From positions 3,535,001 through 3,599,000 of the forward strand of contig NZ_CP103300.1 in assembly GCF_025562755.1 (NCBI RefSeq): a DNA stretch of 64,000 nt. The letters run 5' to 3'. Numbering within the stretch: the first letter of the stretch is position 1; every line of letters starts with the position of its first letter. Positions 25,993 through 34,656 of this stretch are shown in pieces. This DNA comes from Endozoicomonas euniceicola (GTDB lineage: Bacteria > Pseudomonadota > Gammaproteobacteria > Pseudomonadales > Endozoicomonadaceae). The position numbers and the translations under genes were made by a program. Below the pieces are notes generated by a model. It was not told the DNA's origin. It made no database searches and saw only the letters and a list, made by a program, of their open reading frames with translations.

Positions 25993-27687
25993 TTAAGCGT
26001 CGATGCGCTTGTACTTGATGCGATGTGGTCCGGCAGCCTCTTCGCCCAGACGTTCTTTACGGTCAGCTTCGTACTCGGTGTAGTTACCCTCAAAGAAGGT
26101 CACCTTTGAGTCACCCTCATACGCCAGAATATGAGTTGCCACACGATCCAGGAACCAGCGGTCGTGGGAGATCACCATGGCACAGCCGGGGAAGGCCAGC
26201 ATGGCTTCTTCCAGTGCGCGCAGGGTTTCCACGTCGAGGTCGTTGGAGGGTTCGTCCAGCAGCAGTACGTTACCGCCATGCTTCAGGGTGGCTGCCAGTT
26301 GCAGGCGACCACGCTCACCACCGGACAATTCACCAACACGCTTCTGCTGGTCTCCGCCCTTGAAGTTAAAGCGGCCAATGTAAGCGCGGGAAGGCACTTC
26401 ATAGCTGTTGATTTTCAGAATGTCCTGACCATCAGAAATCGCTTCCCAAACGGTTTTGGAGTCATCCAGTTCATCGCGCAACTGCTGTACGTTGGAGATT
26501 TTAACGGTGTCGCCCTGTTCGATAGAGCCGGAATCCGGCTGCTCTTCACCGACAATCATTTTAAACAGGGTGGATTTACCGGCACCGTTACCACCGATAA
26601 TACCGACGATGGCACCTTTGGGTACGCTGAAACTCAGGTCATCAATCAGCAGGCGACCGTCGAAGCCTTTGCGGACATTGTTGAATTCCAGAACCTTCTC
26701 GCCCAGACGTGGACCGGGTGGAATGTAGATTTCATTGGTTTCGTTACGGGTCTGGAACTCCTGGGACTGCATTTCTTCAAACCGTGCCAGACGTGCCTTG
26801 GACTTGGACTGACGGCCTTTGGCATTGGAGCGAACCCATTCCAGTTCGTGTTCCATTGCCTTACGACGGGCGTCCTGTTGTTTCTGTTCCTGTTCCAGAC
26901 GCTGTTCTTTCTGCTCCAGCCAGGCGCTGTAGTTACCCTGATAAGGAATACCTTCACCACGGTCCAGTTCCAGAATCCAGCCAGCGGCGTTGTCCAGGAA
27001 GTAACGGTCGTGGGTGATGGCAACCACAGTACCCGGATATTCCACCAGGAAGCGCTCCAGCCAGGCAACGGATTCGGCGTCCAGGTGGTTGGTAGGCTCG
27101 TCCAGCAGCAGCATTTCCGGGCTGGACAGCAGCAGGCGGCACAGGGCAACACGACGACGCTCACCACCGGACAGGTTGGCAACATTGGCATCCCATTCCG
27201 GCAGGCGCAGGGCGTCGGCCGCCACTTCCAGCTTGCGCTCCAGGTTGTGGGCGTCGGCTGCCTGAATGATGTTTTCCAGCTTTGCCTGCTCGGCCGCCAG
27301 GGCGTCGAAATCCGCATCTGGTTCAGCATAGGCCGCGTAAACTGCTTCCAGCTTTTCCTGGGCTTCCTTGATTTCACCCAGGGCTTCTTCAACCACTTCA
27401 CGAACGGTTTTGGTCGGGTCCAGTTCCGGCTCCTGGGGCAGATAGCCAACGTTCAGGTCTGGCTGTGGACGGGCTTCACCGTCGAACTCCTGATCAACGC
27501 CTGCCATGATGCGCAGCAGGGTCGATTTACCGGCACCATTCAGGCCCAGCACACCGATTTTGGCACCGGGGAAAAATGACAGGGAAATATCTTTGAGAAT
27601 CTGGCGTTTTGGGGGAACAACCTTGCTCACCCGGTTCATGGTGTAGACGTAAGAGCCTGTTTTTCCATGCTTGTCACCTTTTGCCAT
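25993..27687 (-). CDS. ettA: Energy-dependent translational throttle protein (ABC-F ATPase)
   Basis: A cytosolic ribosome-binding ATPase that gates the first peptide bond in response to the ADP/ATP ratio. The 564 residues hold two ABC domains: Walker A GLNGAGKST and signature NLSGGERRRVALC with Walker B LLLDEPTNHLD; then a charged arm and linker; then GGNGAGKST, ELSGGERGRLQLA and LLLDEPSNDLD. The start of the E. coli protein (QFVYTMHRVGKVVPPKR) aligns from SYVYTMNRVSKVVPPKR, so this copy has about nine extra N-terminal residues (MAKGDKHGK). The ATG at 27687 follows AGGAGACATGACTA. Monocistronic, with its own terminator. Confidence 0.97.
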   Translation of the reverse strand: MAKGDKHGKTGSYVYTMNRVSKVVPPKRQILKDISLSFFPGAKIGVLGLNGAGKSTLLRIMAGVDQEFDGEARPQPDLNVGYLPQEPELDPTKTVREVVEEALGEIKEAQEKLEAVYAAYAEPDADFDALAAEQAKLENIIQAADAHNLERKLEVAADALRLPEWDANVANLSGGERRRVALCRLLLSSPEMLLLDEPTNHLDAESVAWLERFLVEYPGTVVAITHDRYFLDNAAGWILELDRGEGIPYQGNYSAWLEQKEQRLEQEQKQQDARRKAMEHELEWVRSNAKGRQSKSKARLARFEEMQSQEFQTRNETNEIYIPPGPRLGEKVLEFNNVRKGFDGRLLIDDLSFSVPKGAIVGIIGGNGAGKSTLFKMIVGEEQPDSGSIEQGDTVKISNVQQLRDELDDSKTVWEAISDGQDILKINSYEVPSRAYIGRFNFKGGDQQKRVGELSGGERGRLQLAATLKHGGNVLLLDEPSNDLDVETLRALEEAMLAFPGCAMVISHDRWFLDRVATHILAYEGDSKVTFFEGNYTEYEADRKERLGEEAAGPHRIKYKRIDA

Positions 27688-27838
27688 TAGTCATGTCTCC
27701 TTTGTTCAGTATTTGAGATGTTTCTTAAGGTTTTTAGTGTACGAAAAGCAATCGAAAAAGTTATGTTCTGGTTGATCAAAAACTGTTCGTTACTATATTT
27801 TGAAAAAGTCACTAATAGAATGATTTCTGGGGTTTGCC

Positions 27839-28017
27839 ATGGGTCATCAAATTGAAGAGATCAGGGTACACGGCGCTAGGGAAAAATCCTACTAAAGGAT
27901 GGTCTGCCTGTATTTTATCCTAATCTTTATACCACTCAAGAGCTTTCAGTCAGAGCATTGAACACACGGAAAAAATATCCTGAACATATTAGTCTGTTTG
28001 AGGATTTTCTGGAGTGA
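27839..28017 (+). pseudogene. Integrase N-terminal fragment with frameshift
   Basis: ATG 27839 encodes MGHQIEEIRVHGA and then hits a stop. After a frameshift near 27880 the sequence reads LLKDGLPVFYPNLYTTQ and ELSVRALNTRKKYPEHISLF before a TGA at 28015. This layout is like the SAM-like N-terminal domain of a tyrosine recombinase. The catalytic domain is absent; the fragment is followed 13 bases later by the IS3 remnant. A separate integrase catalytic fragment sits at 31127-31559. The rest of 27688-28030 contains only the ettA upstream region. Confidence 0.5.
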
Positions 28018-28029
28018 TATGGCAGAGTT

Positions 28030-28490
28030 TTCCGGACACTTTTTTACGCTGCCTCGGCAAGTTGTTGTTCATACTTGAACGGTGTCAGGTAGCTATTGGT
28101 TGAGCGCTTTCTCTGACAGTTATAAAACACTTCAATGTACTCGAAAATTGCCTGCTGAGCTTCTTCTCTGGTCTGGAAGTCCTCATGGTGGATCAGCCCG
28201 GTTTTCAGCGTATGAAAGAAGCTTTCAGCCACTGCGTTATCCCGGCATTCTCTAATATCTGCCTTTGTGCCCTATGGGTATTCAATGCCTGATCCTCCTG
28301 AGAACGCTTGGATAGTGGACGGGATTTAGTTTTTGCATTTTCTTTGCGTAAGCGCTTGATTTCGTCGTATATATACTCGTCGTTCTTGTGAGGCTTGCTG
28401 GCAGCCTTAGGGCGGTATACTTGGCAATTTTCTGACATTTGGACATACCTTGATTGGGGCTCATATTACCCGTGTTTGTGTGTCCGGAGA
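28030..28490 (-). mobile_element. Internally deleted IS3-family element
   Basis: Two transposase pieces on the minus strand: an orfA-like fragment (28438 to about 28260: KPHKNDEYIYDEIKRLRKENAK) and the C-terminus of orfB (28232-28044: ESFFHTLKTGLIHHEDF, then IEVFYNCQRKRSTNSYLTP, the IS3-type end of the integrase core). The HTH part and most of the DDE domain are missing, so it cannot transpose alone. TCCGGACAC occurs at the low end (28033-28041) and, inverted, at the high end (about 28479-28487), consistent with terminal inverted repeats. Confidence 0.8.
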
Positions 28491-28682
28491 ACTATAACCA
28501 CTTCAATTATTTTCATCCTGCAATCATGGATGATAGATCCAAAAGCGTGAGGCTCATTTCATATTGGAGAAGACTAACGTTTGCAAATAGCAAGGTCACC
28601 AATTATCTTTTTGTACTTCTTTTTTCTCAAAGTGAAACTTAGAGGAAAATACAATAAACAATAAACAATACTTGGATGAAAC

Positions 28683-29447
28683 ATGAAATTTGCATGGTTT
28701 CCATTGATAATTTGTATATCAATTCCTATAAGAGCTGACATCGGTTCTCCGGCAAGTGGTCATGATGAAGAGCAGCCTCTATCTTATCAATTCAATGAGA
28801 GTAGGATATTAAATTCTTCGGAGGTTAATGATAGTAGGGTACTAAATTCTTCGGAGGTAATTGAGGTCAGGGTATTAAATTCTTCGGAGGTTAATGATAG
28901 TAGGGTACTAAATTCTTCGGAGGTAATTGAAGGGTCTGGGCGAGAATATTGGCCGTATTTCGTGCAACCAATTGGGATTGGGTATGGAGTGATGTACGGT
29001 GCCGGACTTGCAGGAACCTATATATTATTTGAATACACAAGTTTCTGGGAAATAGAGTACTCGGATAAATTTCTGGCCAGCATAGATTTCTTTTCAGCTG
29101 TTTTAGTTGCCCCCCTCTTTGAAGAAGCCGCTTTTAGAGTTCCACTTTATATAGTTTTAAAAAGCGTGGTTTTACCAAAGATTACGAATAATGATGCTGA
29201 AGATTTGGTTGCTTCAGCCTCTGTTATATCCGGGATTATTTTTGCCAGCCTTCATTATGGGCAGTACAAAAAGGGTGCCTTGATAATGGTGGTATGCCGA
29301 TCATTCACAAGCTCTTTTCATGGTATTTTGCTTGAAGCACAAGGCTTCACGAGCACACTGGCTGCGCATATTACCACCAACTTTATATCCTGGCTTAGTT
29401 TTAAACTACAGCGAAAATATCGTAACTATTCAGCCCCCAAACGATAG
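28683..29447 (+). CDS. CPBP-family intramembrane metalloprotease with exported repeat region
   Basis: A 254-residue protein. A signal peptide (FAWFPLIICISIPIRA) leads into a region of four 10-residue repeats (consensus SRVLNSSEVN, about residues 38-82). Membrane segments then carry all three CPBP/Abi motifs: E147-E-A-A-F-R152, F-A-S-L-H191, and H229-x-x-x-N233. The family includes CaaX-type prenyl-protein proteases and proteins of bacteriocin self-immunity. Substrate unknown. It is flanked by the IS3 remnant upstream and IS66 downstream, so it may be cargo of a mobile region. The combination of a repeat-bearing N-terminal arm and the CPBP core is unusual. Confidence 0.85.
   Translation: MKFAWFPLIICISIPIRADIGSPASGHDEEQPLSYQFNESRILNSSEVNDSRVLNSSEVIEVRVLNSSEVNDSRVLNSSEVIEGSGREYWPYFVQPIGIGYGVMYGAGLAGTYILFEYTSFWEIEYSDKFLASIDFFSAVLVAPLFEEAAFRVPLYIVLKSVVLPKITNNDAEDLVASASVISGIIFASLHYGQYKKGALIMVVCRSFTSSFHGILLEAQGFTSTLAAHITTNFISWLSFKLQRKYRNYSAPKR
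28796..28930 (+). repeat. 30-bp in-frame tandem repeat
   Basis: Four copies of a 30-base unit containing AAATTCTTCGGAGGT, alternating in a 60-base higher-order pattern (units 1 and 3, and 2 and 4, are most alike). It encodes SRVLNSSEVN-type decapeptides in the CPBP protein. Copy number changes by 30 or 60 bases would keep the frame. Confidence 0.9.
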
Positions 29448-29506
29448 ACTGGAATTTTTGTGATTTTGTGCCATTTTGAAAGACAGTTTTCAGGCATCTG
29501 CACGTC

Positions 29507-31033
29507 ATGAGTCAACCTGCTCCCGAATTCCAGATTATCGTCGCTCTCCTTACTGCTGTGAATGAGCAACAGGAGCAGATTACTTGTTTGAGTGAGCAGG
29601 TTTCAAAACTGGAAGCAGAGAACAAGGAGTTAAGCGACAGGCTTAACACCAACAGCAGGAACAGTAGCAAGCCTCCTTCTACGGATGGTTATGCCAAGCC
29701 TTCCGCCAAGAAAAAAGACTCATCTGGTACGACGCCAGACCCGGACAGTGATCCTAAAGGCGAAAAGCCCAACCCCAAAAGCTTACGAGAGAAATCTGGT
29801 CGCAAGCCCGGTGGTCAAAGAGGTCATAAAGGCTCTACGCTTAGGCAGGTCGAAGACCCTGGGCGCACCCAATACCATCCGGTTATAGACTGCGAGAACT
29901 GCCATCGTTCATTACGTTCTTCTAAAATCGTCAAGCTAATCGAAAGGCAGGTATTTGAACCTGGTCGTTTTGGTCACTTTGAAGTCACGGCTCATGTAGC
30001 GGAAGTCAAAAAGTGTGAATGCGGTCATGTAACCCTCGGCAGCTTCCCGGAAGGCGTTGACTCCCATGTTCAGTATGGACCTGCTACCCAGGCGCTGGCG
30101 GTGTATCTCTGCCAGTACCAGTTGGTGCCATACAAACGCGCTTCCCAGTTTTTCCTGGATATTTACGGGCTGGAAGTCAGTCCGGGTTCCATTTGTATGT
30201 TCCAGGAAAATGCCTATGATCAACTGGCCAGCACCGAGCAGGTAATTGTCGATGCTCTTAAGAACGCACCCATTGCTGGTGCCGATGAGACAGGCATGCG
30301 GGTGGCTGGTTCGCTATGGTGGATGCACGTTCTGCGTAGTGAAAAATGGACGCTGTATCACCTTGATCCCAGTAAAGGCCACTCTGCCATTGAGTCAATG
30401 GGCGTTTTGCTGACTTTTGCCGGAATACTGGTTCATGACCATTACAAGGCTTACTTCCGCTATGCCGCTCTTCATGTGCTGTGCAACGCTCATCACCTGA
30501 GGGAGTTACAGGGTGTTGTTGACCGGGATTGCAACCATCTGGCTGTACGCCTTCAGCGGATGCTAAGGCTGGCTTGGCATCTCAGCAACGGTTTCAAAAA
30601 AATTGGCATGGAGGCGATGCCAGAGACGATTCGCCAACGGATTAGTTCACTGTTCGAGCGGACTGCGAAAAGGGCTCAGGCCGAGGAAGCCGAATATATG
30701 GAACGCCTACGGCAACGGCGGGGCGACGACAAAGTGAGAAATACGAAAGCCTTTAACCTGTTCAAGCGACTGGTGAAATTCAAGGAAGCAACCTTGAGGT
30801 TCATGACTGACTTCAGAATACCCTTCGACAACAATGGCAGTGAGCGAGACATCCGGAATGGTAAGGTAAAACAGAAAATATCGGGATGTATCCGAAGTAA
30901 GAAAGGGGCGGAATGGTATAGCCGTATCCGAAGTTATGTCTCATCGGCGAGAAAGCAGGGGCATAACGTTTTTGAAGCCTTGCTTATTGCGATGAAGAAT
31001 TACAGCGATCAACCTTTGCTGGGTGCTGAATAG
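29507..31033 (+). CDS. IS66-family transposase
   Basis: A full-length 508-residue DDE transposase. Regions: N-terminal leucine-zipper-like helix (NEQQEQITCLSEQVSKLEAE), basic RKPGGQRGHKGS, Cys pairs (CENCHRSL, CECGHVTL) forming a zinc finger, then catalytic blocks ADETGMR, HDHYKAY and NNGSERDIR. No tnpA/tnpB accessory genes are adjacent, so it belongs to the single-gene IS66 type. I see no certain inverted repeats: TTTTTGTGATTTTG upstream (29455-29468) and TTACAAAATAT downstream (31034-31044) are only weakly complementary. The frame is intact and may be active. Confidence 0.92.
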   Translation: MSQPAPEFQIIVALLTAVNEQQEQITCLSEQVSKLEAENKELSDRLNTNSRNSSKPPSTDGYAKPSAKKKDSSGTTPDPDSDPKGEKPNPKSLREKSGRKPGGQRGHKGSTLRQVEDPGRTQYHPVIDCENCHRSLRSSKIVKLIERQVFEPGRFGHFEVTAHVAEVKKCECGHVTLGSFPEGVDSHVQYGPATQALAVYLCQYQLVPYKRASQFFLDIYGLEVSPGSICMFQENAYDQLASTEQVIVDALKNAPIAGADETGMRVAGSLWWMHVLRSEKWTLYHLDPSKGHSAIESMGVLLTFAGILVHDHYKAYFRYAALHVLCNAHHLRELQGVVDRDCNHLAVRLQRMLRLAWHLSNGFKKIGMEAMPETIRQRISSLFERTAKRAQAEEAEYMERLRQRRGDDKVRNTKAFNLFKRLVKFKEATLRFMTDFRIPFDNNGSERDIRNGKVKQKISGCIRSKKGAEWYSRIRSYVSSARKQGHNVFEALLIAMKNYSDQPLLGAE

Positions 31034-31126
31034 TTACAAAATATCATCCTACCTTGCCAATGTAAGCGAGGGTTTGCGGCGCTTTTGCTAAGAGGAATCC
31101 GAAGGCTTTAGAGGATGTCAAAGACA

Positions 31127-31559
31127 TGGAGTACCGTCAAGACTGATCGTAACGGCCCGCAATTTTTCTACCGGTTTGTACTCGAACGACCGTGACAGTT
31201 CATTGACATCGTCAAGCCACCCTCTGTACGACGGCTGCCAGACATTCTCACCACCGATGAGCTTACCCGATTGCTGAGCCGTTGCCGAAAGCCTGAAATT
31301 CGCACATTTATACTCACCACTTACAGCATGGGACTGAGGTTGAGCGAAACTCTCAACCTGACGGTCAATGCTGGAAAACCCACCGAAATCTGCGCTGGCT
31401 GTTTCCACAGGGGCAGAACATGCAAGCACAGCACAGGGCTGCAAAGCCCATGAATCGCTCCCTGCCTCAAAAAGCCATGAGAAAGTTAGTTCAGGAATGC
31501 AGGATAAACAAGGTGGTCAGCCTCCACTCCCTGCGACACAGTTTTGCAACACAGGGGGA
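31127..31559 (+). pseudogene. Tyrosine recombinase fragment, decayed
   Basis: The frame reads STVKTDRNGPQFFYRFVLERP, a TGA stop where Trp is expected, then KPPSVRRLPDILTTDELTRL and RKPEIRTFILTTYSMGLRLS (catalytic Arg region, ending ETLNLTV). After a deletion and frameshift the C-terminal box appears: RINKVVSLHSLRHSFAT, with the H-x-x-R motif. The final Tyr segment is missing because the sequence jumps into a duplicated segment at 31560. Not functional. It is of the same kind as recombinases that accompany mobile arrays. Confidence 0.8.
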
Positions 31560-31709
31560 GCTTTGGGAAGCGGATTTGAGAGAAATGCGCCCTGATCCGG
31601 GCATTAAAATACACAACGGTAAAATATTGTCTATATTTCAGCGTCTATTTTCCTCTGTTGCACAGCATGGGAGAGGCTTTTAAAGATACGAAGAAGAGGT
31701 TGTAAGGTT

Positions 31710-33218
31710 ATGATTCCAAGAATAATACATGGCTTGAACGCTGTTTTGGTGATGACATTGCTTCAGGGTTGTGGCAGCGGAGGTGGAGGCACTAAAGTGA
31801 GGTTCTCGCCCCTGGGTCTTAGTGTTGAGAACACAAAGGCCACTGACCTTAAAGAGTCAATAGCGTTCTATGGTGGTCATGATCCTTCACTCTCGACTGT
31901 TTCAGAACTTTCTTCCAAGAAGCCCTACTATGCCAGTAGGCTGAGTAAGGCAAAGAAGGATATGCTGAGTTCGGCTTTTGAACGGGCAAGCAAAGCTTAC
32001 AAGAATAATGCGGCAAAAGACTCACCAAGCTTAAAGGATCTTGTCGTAGCCCGTTATTTAAGTCTGCAAAACTATACACGGGCCCCGAAAGATTCAAAAA
32101 TCTTCCTTGAAGACGACAATTACCTGACCATGGTAAAGGCAATCAATGACGTTGCAGCCTTATGCCGTGACGGGAAGGTCAGTAGCAAGCTGGGTGATCC
32201 AAACTTCATTAAAAACCAGTCCTATCTGACGAGAACAGCCGACCACCACTGGAAAACCCATACCAAGTCCATCAGCCAGATCTGGCGTATGAATAACCTT
32301 CTGAAACAGGGCGTTGAACTTGGTGACGACGCACCGATGGTGGCCGATATCAACAACTCTCAGGGCTTGTTCAATGGCCTGGAAGACGATCACTGGTATG
32401 TATACGGGCAGGGGTATGTTTTCCGTGGACACTGGGAACCTGAAGCTGGACTGAAGCAGGAATACAAAGGGGAAGGGGCTGAGTTCGGTACTTTCCGTTA
32501 TATGGGGAATGGCTTTCTATTGGGGGGCATGTTCGGTCTGCAGAAGGTGCGTATGGAAGCAAACGCAGGCGTTTCTGGCAATATGGACTCTGATGCCCGG
32601 ATTTACCGGCTTGGCCCTTTTGTGTCCTGGAATAACGGCCGCTGGACCATTGATTCCATGCTGACCTACGGTTGGGTGTCTCTTGATACGGATCGGCGGG
32701 ATCTGTTGAGTAATCGCTGGAAAGCGTCTCCGGAAGGTTCGGAATGGGCTGCTCACCTACAGGCGAGTTACCGGATTCCTCTCGACAGCTGGACCATGGG
32801 ATTAAGCCTGGTTCCGGAAGCCTATGTGGGTTATCGCCTTGGAACCATAGAGAAACATACAGAGAAAAATGAGAACCTCAGAAACCCTGTTACCGAATCG
32901 AAGCACACAGGTTTAACGACTCGTCTCGGCACTGGTATTGGCTATATGTTTCCTGATTTAAGCCAGCCGACGGATATTATGGTTAAGCTGGGTATCCAGA
33001 AAACGCATGGCTGGGAAGACAAAAGCAAGAGCAGTTCCAGCATGTGGGCAAAGACCCCAAAAGCTGAAAGTCGTGATACCGCTATGTATTACAGCCTTGC
33101 CCTTAATCGCCAGTTCGGAGCTGACCTGGATAAGATGATTGGCCTGGAATATGCCGGAACATCGGGTAAGAAAAGTGGCAGTGATGCATTGATATTCAGT
33201 TATCGTCAGGCATTTTGA
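31710..33218 (+). CDS. Lipoprotein with C-terminal autotransporter-like barrel, copy A
   Basis: A 502-residue protein. The signal peptide ends in a lipobox, LLQGCGSGGGG, so the mature N-terminus is probably lipidated at Cys21 or so. About 200 mostly helical residues follow. From around residue 240 come alternating amphipathic strands (GAEFGTFRYMGNGFLLGGMFG, WTIDSMLTYGWVSL, GLTTRLGTGIGYMF), ending ALIFSYRQAF with the C-terminal Phe typical of outer-membrane barrels. This resembles the autotransporter beta-domain. Having both lipobox and barrel is unusual. The paralogue at 37073-38581 has almost the same barrel. Upstream is a decayed integrase; downstream is a hairpin. Confidence 0.85.
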   Translation: MIPRIIHGLNAVLVMTLLQGCGSGGGGTKVRFSPLGLSVENTKATDLKESIAFYGGHDPSLSTVSELSSKKPYYASRLSKAKKDMLSSAFERASKAYKNNAAKDSPSLKDLVVARYLSLQNYTRAPKDSKIFLEDDNYLTMVKAINDVAALCRDGKVSSKLGDPNFIKNQSYLTRTADHHWKTHTKSISQIWRMNNLLKQGVELGDDAPMVADINNSQGLFNGLEDDHWYVYGQGYVFRGHWEPEAGLKQEYKGEGAEFGTFRYMGNGFLLGGMFGLQKVRMEANAGVSGNMDSDARIYRLGPFVSWNNGRWTIDSMLTYGWVSLDTDRRDLLSNRWKASPEGSEWAAHLQASYRIPLDSWTMGLSLVPEAYVGYRLGTIEKHTEKNENLRNPVTESKHTGLTTRLGTGIGYMFPDLSQPTDIMVKLGIQKTHGWEDKSKSSSSMWAKTPKAESRDTAMYYSLALNRQFGADLDKMIGLEYAGTSGKKSGSDALIFSYRQAF

Positions 33219-33232
33219 AACCAATGCCCATA

Positions 33233-33268
33233 GGAGCCTGTCGGACTTAAGACCGTCCTGCCGGCTCC
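33233..33268 (+). terminator. Imperfect hairpin after barrel lipoprotein A
   Basis: GGAGCC and GGAC pair with GTCC and GGCTCC around an 8-base loop, with a 4x4 internal loop. It stands 15 bases after the stop. The matching copy after 38581 is weaker (GGATCC). No T tract, so factor-independent termination is doubtful. Confidence 0.35.
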
Positions 33269-33302
33269 ATAGCGAAATCCCCCAAAGGGTGAGTTGTCTG
33301 AA

Positions 33303-33386
33303 ATGGAAAAACACCCCTTATCCGTCAAACTCGAAGTCGATTCTTTCGACGGTAAAATTCATGTCGAGTGGGAGCCTGAAGCATCC
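33303..33386 (+). pseudogene. Transposase-like N-terminal fragment
   Basis: ATG 33303 begins MEKHPLSVKLEVDSFDGKIH then VEWEPEAS. This looks like the start of a DDE transposase of a type seen in related marine bacteria, but I cannot name the family. It breaks off at about 33386, where hsdR remnant sequence begins on the opposite strand. Confidence 0.4.
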
Positions 33387-33771
33387 TTGCGGTTCACCCG
33401 GGAAATGGTCTGGATCAGGTTATGTTTCTGGATTGGCTTATCAATATAAATCGTATCGAGGAATGGCACGTCAAAGCCGGTCAGCCACATATCCACCACA
33501 ATGGCGATTTTGAAGTTGGACTTCTCGTTTTTAAAGGCGATCCAGCTCCTTGCGATAGTCTTTATTGCCCAGCAGGTCATACAGTTCCTTCTCGTCGTCC
33601 TTGCCACGGGTCATCACGTTTATACTGCCTTGCCAGAAAAGCCCGCAGGTCATCCTTAATCAGAACCTCTTCCGGCTGGCGGTTGACCTGTGAACCGGGA
33701 ACATAAGGGTAGCCCTGCTCTCCCAGTAACTGAATAATCGCTTGTTCAAGGCGTTCTTCTGTGAACTTCAT
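33387..33771 (-). pseudogene. hsdR remnant (type I restriction endonuclease)
   Basis: Two parts of HsdR fused by an internal deletion. ATG 33771 gives KFTEERLEQAIIQLLGEQGY and RQPEEVLIKDDLRAFLARQY, the usual N-terminus. The sequence then jumps, with frameshifts, to a helicase segment with FKNEKSNFKIAIVVDMWLTG, FDVPFLDTIYIDKPIQ and HNLIQTISRVNR. Roughly 500 or more intervening residues and the C-terminus are missing, and the 3' end is cut by a transposase fragment. No hsdM or hsdS is intact nearby, so a type I restriction system has been lost here. Confidence 0.88.
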
Positions 33772-33794
33772 CGTACTGTCCGTTTGTTAATACG

Positions 33795-34233
33795 TCAGGC
33801 TACCTCAATCCGCTCAAGATAAGCCTGCAACCCACTTAAAAGATGCTGGAAACTCACGGATTTATTGGTGTTGAGAGAAAGGTGTGGAGAAATCTTTCGA
33901 ACCCCTGCCACTTTTTGGTAGCCCTTTACCAGCTTGATTTCCAGAACGTAAGTCACCAGCCGCTCGACCCCACCGATGGCAAGCCGAAACTGGAGAGTAA
34001 ACACTATCGGCTGGTCAATACAGCCACGGGTTACTACTTCCTTGAAGCCACCCCGTTTCTGAAGAGCTGTGCGAACGTTGCCAGCCAAAGCATCTTTCAG
34101 GAAGCCAAACACATCAAACAGGGTGCTTTTACCGCTGCCGTTAGCCCACAAGCAGGCACAAGCCGGGCATGTTGCGAATCCGGACATCCTGGAAAACCCG
34201 ATAGTTTTTTATAGACAGGGACTCAAGCTTCAC
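33795..34233 (-). pseudogene. AAA ATPase remnant with broken Walker A
   Basis: GTG 34233 starts VKLESLSIKNYRVFQDVRI and RNMPGLCLLVG, then a stop falls inside the Walker A because two bases are missing (GTGGGC-TAACGGC where GANGSGKST is expected). The next frame continues NGSGKSTLFDVFGFLKDAL and GGFKEVVTRG, then a deleted version of the rest. It resembles SMC/RecF-like AAA_21 ATPases found in defence islands. Next to the hsdR remnant it suggests a decayed defence island. A further minus-strand tail at about 34375-34430 (PSEQELQEQLQRSRLLWL, stop) may be the end of another lost gene. Confidence 0.75.
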
Positions 34234-34582
34234 TGGGCTGCTCCCACAATAATTACGGTTGTGAGTATTGCTTTCACTAACCTACCATTTTTTGCGTTTT
34301 GATTTTCTGTGAACTTCATACTGTCCTGTTGAACTTTCCGGAAATACCGGATTATTCCTCTCTTTTCTCTTTCTACAGCCAAAGCAAACGGCTGCGCTGT
34401 AACTGTTCCTGCAACTCCTGTTCGCTGGGTAGATACTGTGATGTACTCCCACCACTAAGCCGCTGATGCGGCTATAGTGGGGGCTTCTTGCGACCCATGC
34501 TGAGAACGCTCAACACCTTTCGCTGTAGCACCTGCACTGACTGTTGTTGCGGTTGTCCCGGTAAATCAGCCAGCTACCATTT
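34234..34582. other. Spacer with a hairpin, no intact gene
   Basis: Contains the minus-strand gene tail at about 34375-34430 and, at about 34450-34481, a bulged hairpin: CACTA-AGCCGC, loop TGAT, GCGGCT-A-TAGTG, enclosed by CCC/GGG. Hairpins like this occur at ends of IS200/IS605-type elements or REP sequences. No transposase accompanies it. Confidence 0.4.
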
Positions 34583-34589
34583 GTTAGCT
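34583..34589. repeat. Integron-type core site at the left cassette boundary
   Basis: GTTAGCT, preceded by CCATTT exactly as at the attC right end (35376-35388). The first nine bases GTTAGCTGC are the perfect reverse complement of GCAGCTAAC at 35304-35312, as expected for the two ends of one cassette. Confidence 0.5.
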
Positions 34590-34612
34590 GCGATTTGACG
34601 ATCTTGATAATA

Positions 34613-34650
34613 GCAACCATAATGCAACCATATAGACACTAAAAAGGTTG
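34613..34650. promoter_or_regulatory. Candidate toxin-antitoxin operator
   Basis: GCAACCATA is repeated directly at 34613-34621 and 34624-34632 (11-base period), and an inverted GGTTG follows at 34646-34650, just before the antitoxin ATG. Such repeats are typical binding sites for ribbon-helix-helix antitoxins that autoregulate. No clear promoter hexamers were identified. Confidence 0.4.
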
Positions 34651-34656
34651 TTAACT

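Larger units (their letters stand above)
31560..33277. repeat. Long direct repeat, copy A (barrel lipoprotein and flanks)
   Basis: Starts GCTTTGGGAAG, includes AAATGCGCCCTGAT and ACACAACGGTAAAATATTG upstream of the gene, the whole lipoprotein gene and the downstream hairpin, and ends at CATAGCGAAA. Copy B is 36924-38640. The C-terminal two thirds of the gene are nearly identical between copies; the N-terminal third has diverged. Confidence 0.9.

Noticed and set aside
26131..27579. A 482-codon plus-strand open frame opposite ettA
   Set aside because: It is antisense to the well-conserved ettA gene, has a low-complexity Phe/Gln-rich translation typical of reverse-frame shadows, and has no ribosome site or family match.
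29455..31050. Terminal inverted repeats of the IS66 element
   Set aside because: Only weak complementarity between TTTTTGTGATTTTG and TTACAAAATAT; element ends could not be set.
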